Shown here: positions 62,784-64,000 of the stretch, piece by piece
Layout of the letters: each line of letters opens with the position of its first letter
How positions within the stretch are numbered: position 1 is the stretch's first letter
NCBI RefSeq assembly: GCF_014843355.1
Contig: NZ_CP062137.1
Span: 1,674,001-1,738,000, forward strand
Reading direction: 5' to 3'
DNA length: 64,000 nucleotides
Source: Actinobacillus sp. GY-402
GTDB taxonomy: Bacteria; Pseudomonadota; Gammaproteobacteria; Enterobacterales; Pasteurellaceae
Program-made: the position numbers and the translations under genes
The notes under the pieces: model-generated
Database searches by the model: none
Seen by the model: only the letters and a program-made list of their open reading frames with translations
What the model was told of the DNA's origin: nothing

Positions 62784-63827
62784 CTATTTTTCCTGTTCCG
62801 CCAAAAGTGCGGTAAATTTTGATGACATTTTTGTTTCAAAACCCTTATCGGTTTTGATGATGAGATATACGGCAAGATTATGTTGTTCCGCCACCCGTAA
62901 CGCTTCTTCTTCGCCAAGCACAAACAGGCCAGTAGACAAACCGTCCGCAGTCATTGAACTCGGATGCAGCACCGTAATGGAGGCCAGATGGTGCTGAATC
63001 GGATAACCCGTTTTCGGATCGATTTCATGGGAAAAACGTTTGCCCTGATCTTCAAAATAAATGCGGTAATTACCCGACGTCGCCATGGCTAAATCCTGCA
63101 GACCAATCACCTGTTCCACCGAACGGGAACCGTCAAAATTCGGTTTTTCAATCGCGATTTGCCAATATTTACCTTCGATATTTTTGCCTTTGGCACGAAT
63201 TTCACCGCCGATTTCCACCATATAATTCCGTACCCCGAATTGTTCAAGGACGTCTGCCGCCTGATCCACGCCGAAACCTTTGGCGATGGAAGACAGATCG
63301 ATATAAAGTTGCGGCACGGTTTTTTCAAGCGTGAATCCGCCCGATGTTTGGTTCAGCTTCAATTTATCCGCCCCTACCCATTGTTGGCGTTCCGCCAATT
63401 GTTGTGCTGTAGGTTGGCGTTCTGGGCGTTTTTCCGGACCGAATCCCCATAAATTCACAACCGGGCCGACGGTCACATCCAATGCGCCTTCGGTAATCCG
63501 ATTCAAACGCAAGGCTTCCTGCAACACTGTCCCGAACTCTGCGGAAATCGGCACCGGCGTATTGATTTCCCGCGATTGATTGAAACGGCTCAATTCCGAA
63601 TTCGGATCATAAGTAGACATTTTGACATTCACATCTTTCAGAATTTCTTCAATCCGCGCATGCACTTGTTCCGCATTTTGGCTCAGGCTGCCGTCATCAA
63701 TATATTTGATGTGATAAGTGGTGCCCATGGTTTTGCCCACAAGCGAAATAATTTCAGGATCTTTTCCGCAACCGCTTAATGTCGTTAACACAAAAAGTGC
63801 GGTCAAAAAAAACGATGTTTTTTTCAC
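62784..63827 (-). CDS. apbE: FAD:protein FMN transferase ApbE (lipoprotein)
   Basis: Attaches FMN to Thr in NqrB and NqrC. 347 residues from a GTG start at 63827; the first residues VKKTSFFLTALFVLTTLSGC are a lipoprotein signal ending at Cys20, so it is periplasm-facing. GTTYHIKY, DLSSIAKGFGVDQ, EIGGEIRAKG and SHEIDPKTGYP are family motifs. The GTG start is chosen because longer frames reach only unrelated basic sequence. A USS in the signal-peptide region (about 63794) gives FLTALF. Confidence 0.9.
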   Translation of the reverse strand: MKKTSFFLTALFVLTTLSGCGKDPEIISLVGKTMGTTYHIKYIDDGSLSQNAEQVHARIEEILKDVNVKMSTYDPNSELSRFNQSREINTPVPISAEFGTVLQEALRLNRITEGALDVTVGPVVNLWGFGPEKRPERQPTAQQLAERQQWVGADKLKLNQTSGGFTLEKTVPQLYIDLSSIAKGFGVDQAADVLEQFGVRNYMVEIGGEIRAKGKNIEGKYWQIAIEKPNFDGSRSVEQVIGLQDLAMATSGNYRIYFEDQGKRFSHEIDPKTGYPIQHHLASITVLHPSSMTADGLSTGLFVLGEEEALRVAEQHNLAVYLIIKTDKGFETKMSSKFTALLAEQEK

Positions 63828-63898
63828 GCGGATTTTTCTGTCTTTATCCCCAATAAACAACCGCTTAATTGCAGTCCGTAAAATTAAAATCATTCGGT

Positions 63899-64000
63899 TC
63901 ATATTTTTGCCAGAGCGTCTCGCAACGCCCGATTTCCGGTTAGCTTTCGGGCGCATTCGATACGCCCCGATAAATCATTTTCACGAATAAGCGTAAACGG
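63899..64000 (-). CDS. Possible C-terminal end of an upstream gene (partial)
   Basis: An open frame of 33 residues entering from the right edge and ending at TGA (63899-63901), with ...RENDLSGRIECARKL... It does not look like the NqrF C-terminus that usually precedes apbE. It may be chance; another frame is open here too. Confidence 0.28.
   Translation of the reverse strand, partial: PFTLIRENDLSGRIECARKLTGNRALRDALAKI

Overview
The window is a chromosomal segment of a member of the Pasteurellaceae, most like Basfia (Mannheimia) succiniciproducens or a close relative of the Haemophilus-type lineage. The main evidence is the Hin-type DNA uptake signal sequence (USS, core AAGTGCGGT), of which I read roughly 55 to 60 copies by eye on both strands. 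Many sit in inverted pairs after genes and act as terminators. The Apl-type core (ACAAGCGGT) of true Mannheimia and Actinobacillus pleuropneumoniae is not used. Gene content agrees: pilABCD, protein E, tatABC-hemB, nqrM-apbE, kdtA-coaD and a long-form HisG operon with a leader peptide. The species assignment is inference. I saw no tRNA, rRNA, insertion sequence, prophage or CRISPR array.

Layout. 1-7.1 kb: the rep helicase N-terminus (cut by the edge), a YceK-like lipoprotein, slyX, fkpA, a GNAT enzyme, tpiA, kdtA-coaD, a zinc-ribbon membrane protein, a Bcr-type MFS pump and rsuA. 7.2-12.1 kb: a short malic enzyme, sodA behind an FNR-like site, hemB and tatABC. 12.2-14.3 kb: groES-groEL behind a sigma-32-type promoter. 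14.4-20.2 kb: pepP-ygfB, zapA, 6S RNA, fau, dxr, frr, pyrH. 20.3-25.5 kb: a phosphoethanolamine transferase and the menaquinone genes menH, menB and menC. 25.5-31.9 kb: dusB-fis, prmA, yhdT-panF, accB-accC. 32-34.7 kb: aroQ and a pncB-nadE pair that could make NAD from nicotinate. 34.8-42.1 kb: the histidine operon read right to left (hisL, hisG, an alpha/beta hydrolase, hisD, hisC, hisB), ending in an AT-rich orphan gene. 42.1-48.5 kb: a methyltransferase, mtr, a YczE-type protein, nupC-deoB-deoD. 48.7-55.6 kb: djlA, a YjdF protein, dusC, artPIQM, a HAD phosphatase and a protein E homolog. 55.6-64 kb: ampD, the competence pilus genes pilABCD behind a CRP-S-like site, coaE-yacG-GNAT, mnmA, nqrM, apbE.

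The most unusual thing I see is a dispersed composite repeat of about 95 bp. It contains four hairpins in series and ends in a USS. It occurs at seven intergenic loci (eight units, one locus being a tandem pair), and there is one decayed relic. Four of these loci fall in successive junctions of the his region. The element is open in two reading frames and can be mistaken for N-terminal extensions of hisB and mtr. A second, smaller family of GGGC...GCCC hairpins also occupies gene junctions.

Physiologically the genes fit a facultatively anaerobic, naturally competent commensal: menaquinone for fumarate respiration, Tat export, Na+-NQR maturation, nucleoside salvage, arginine uptake, and a competence pilus linked to abundant USS.
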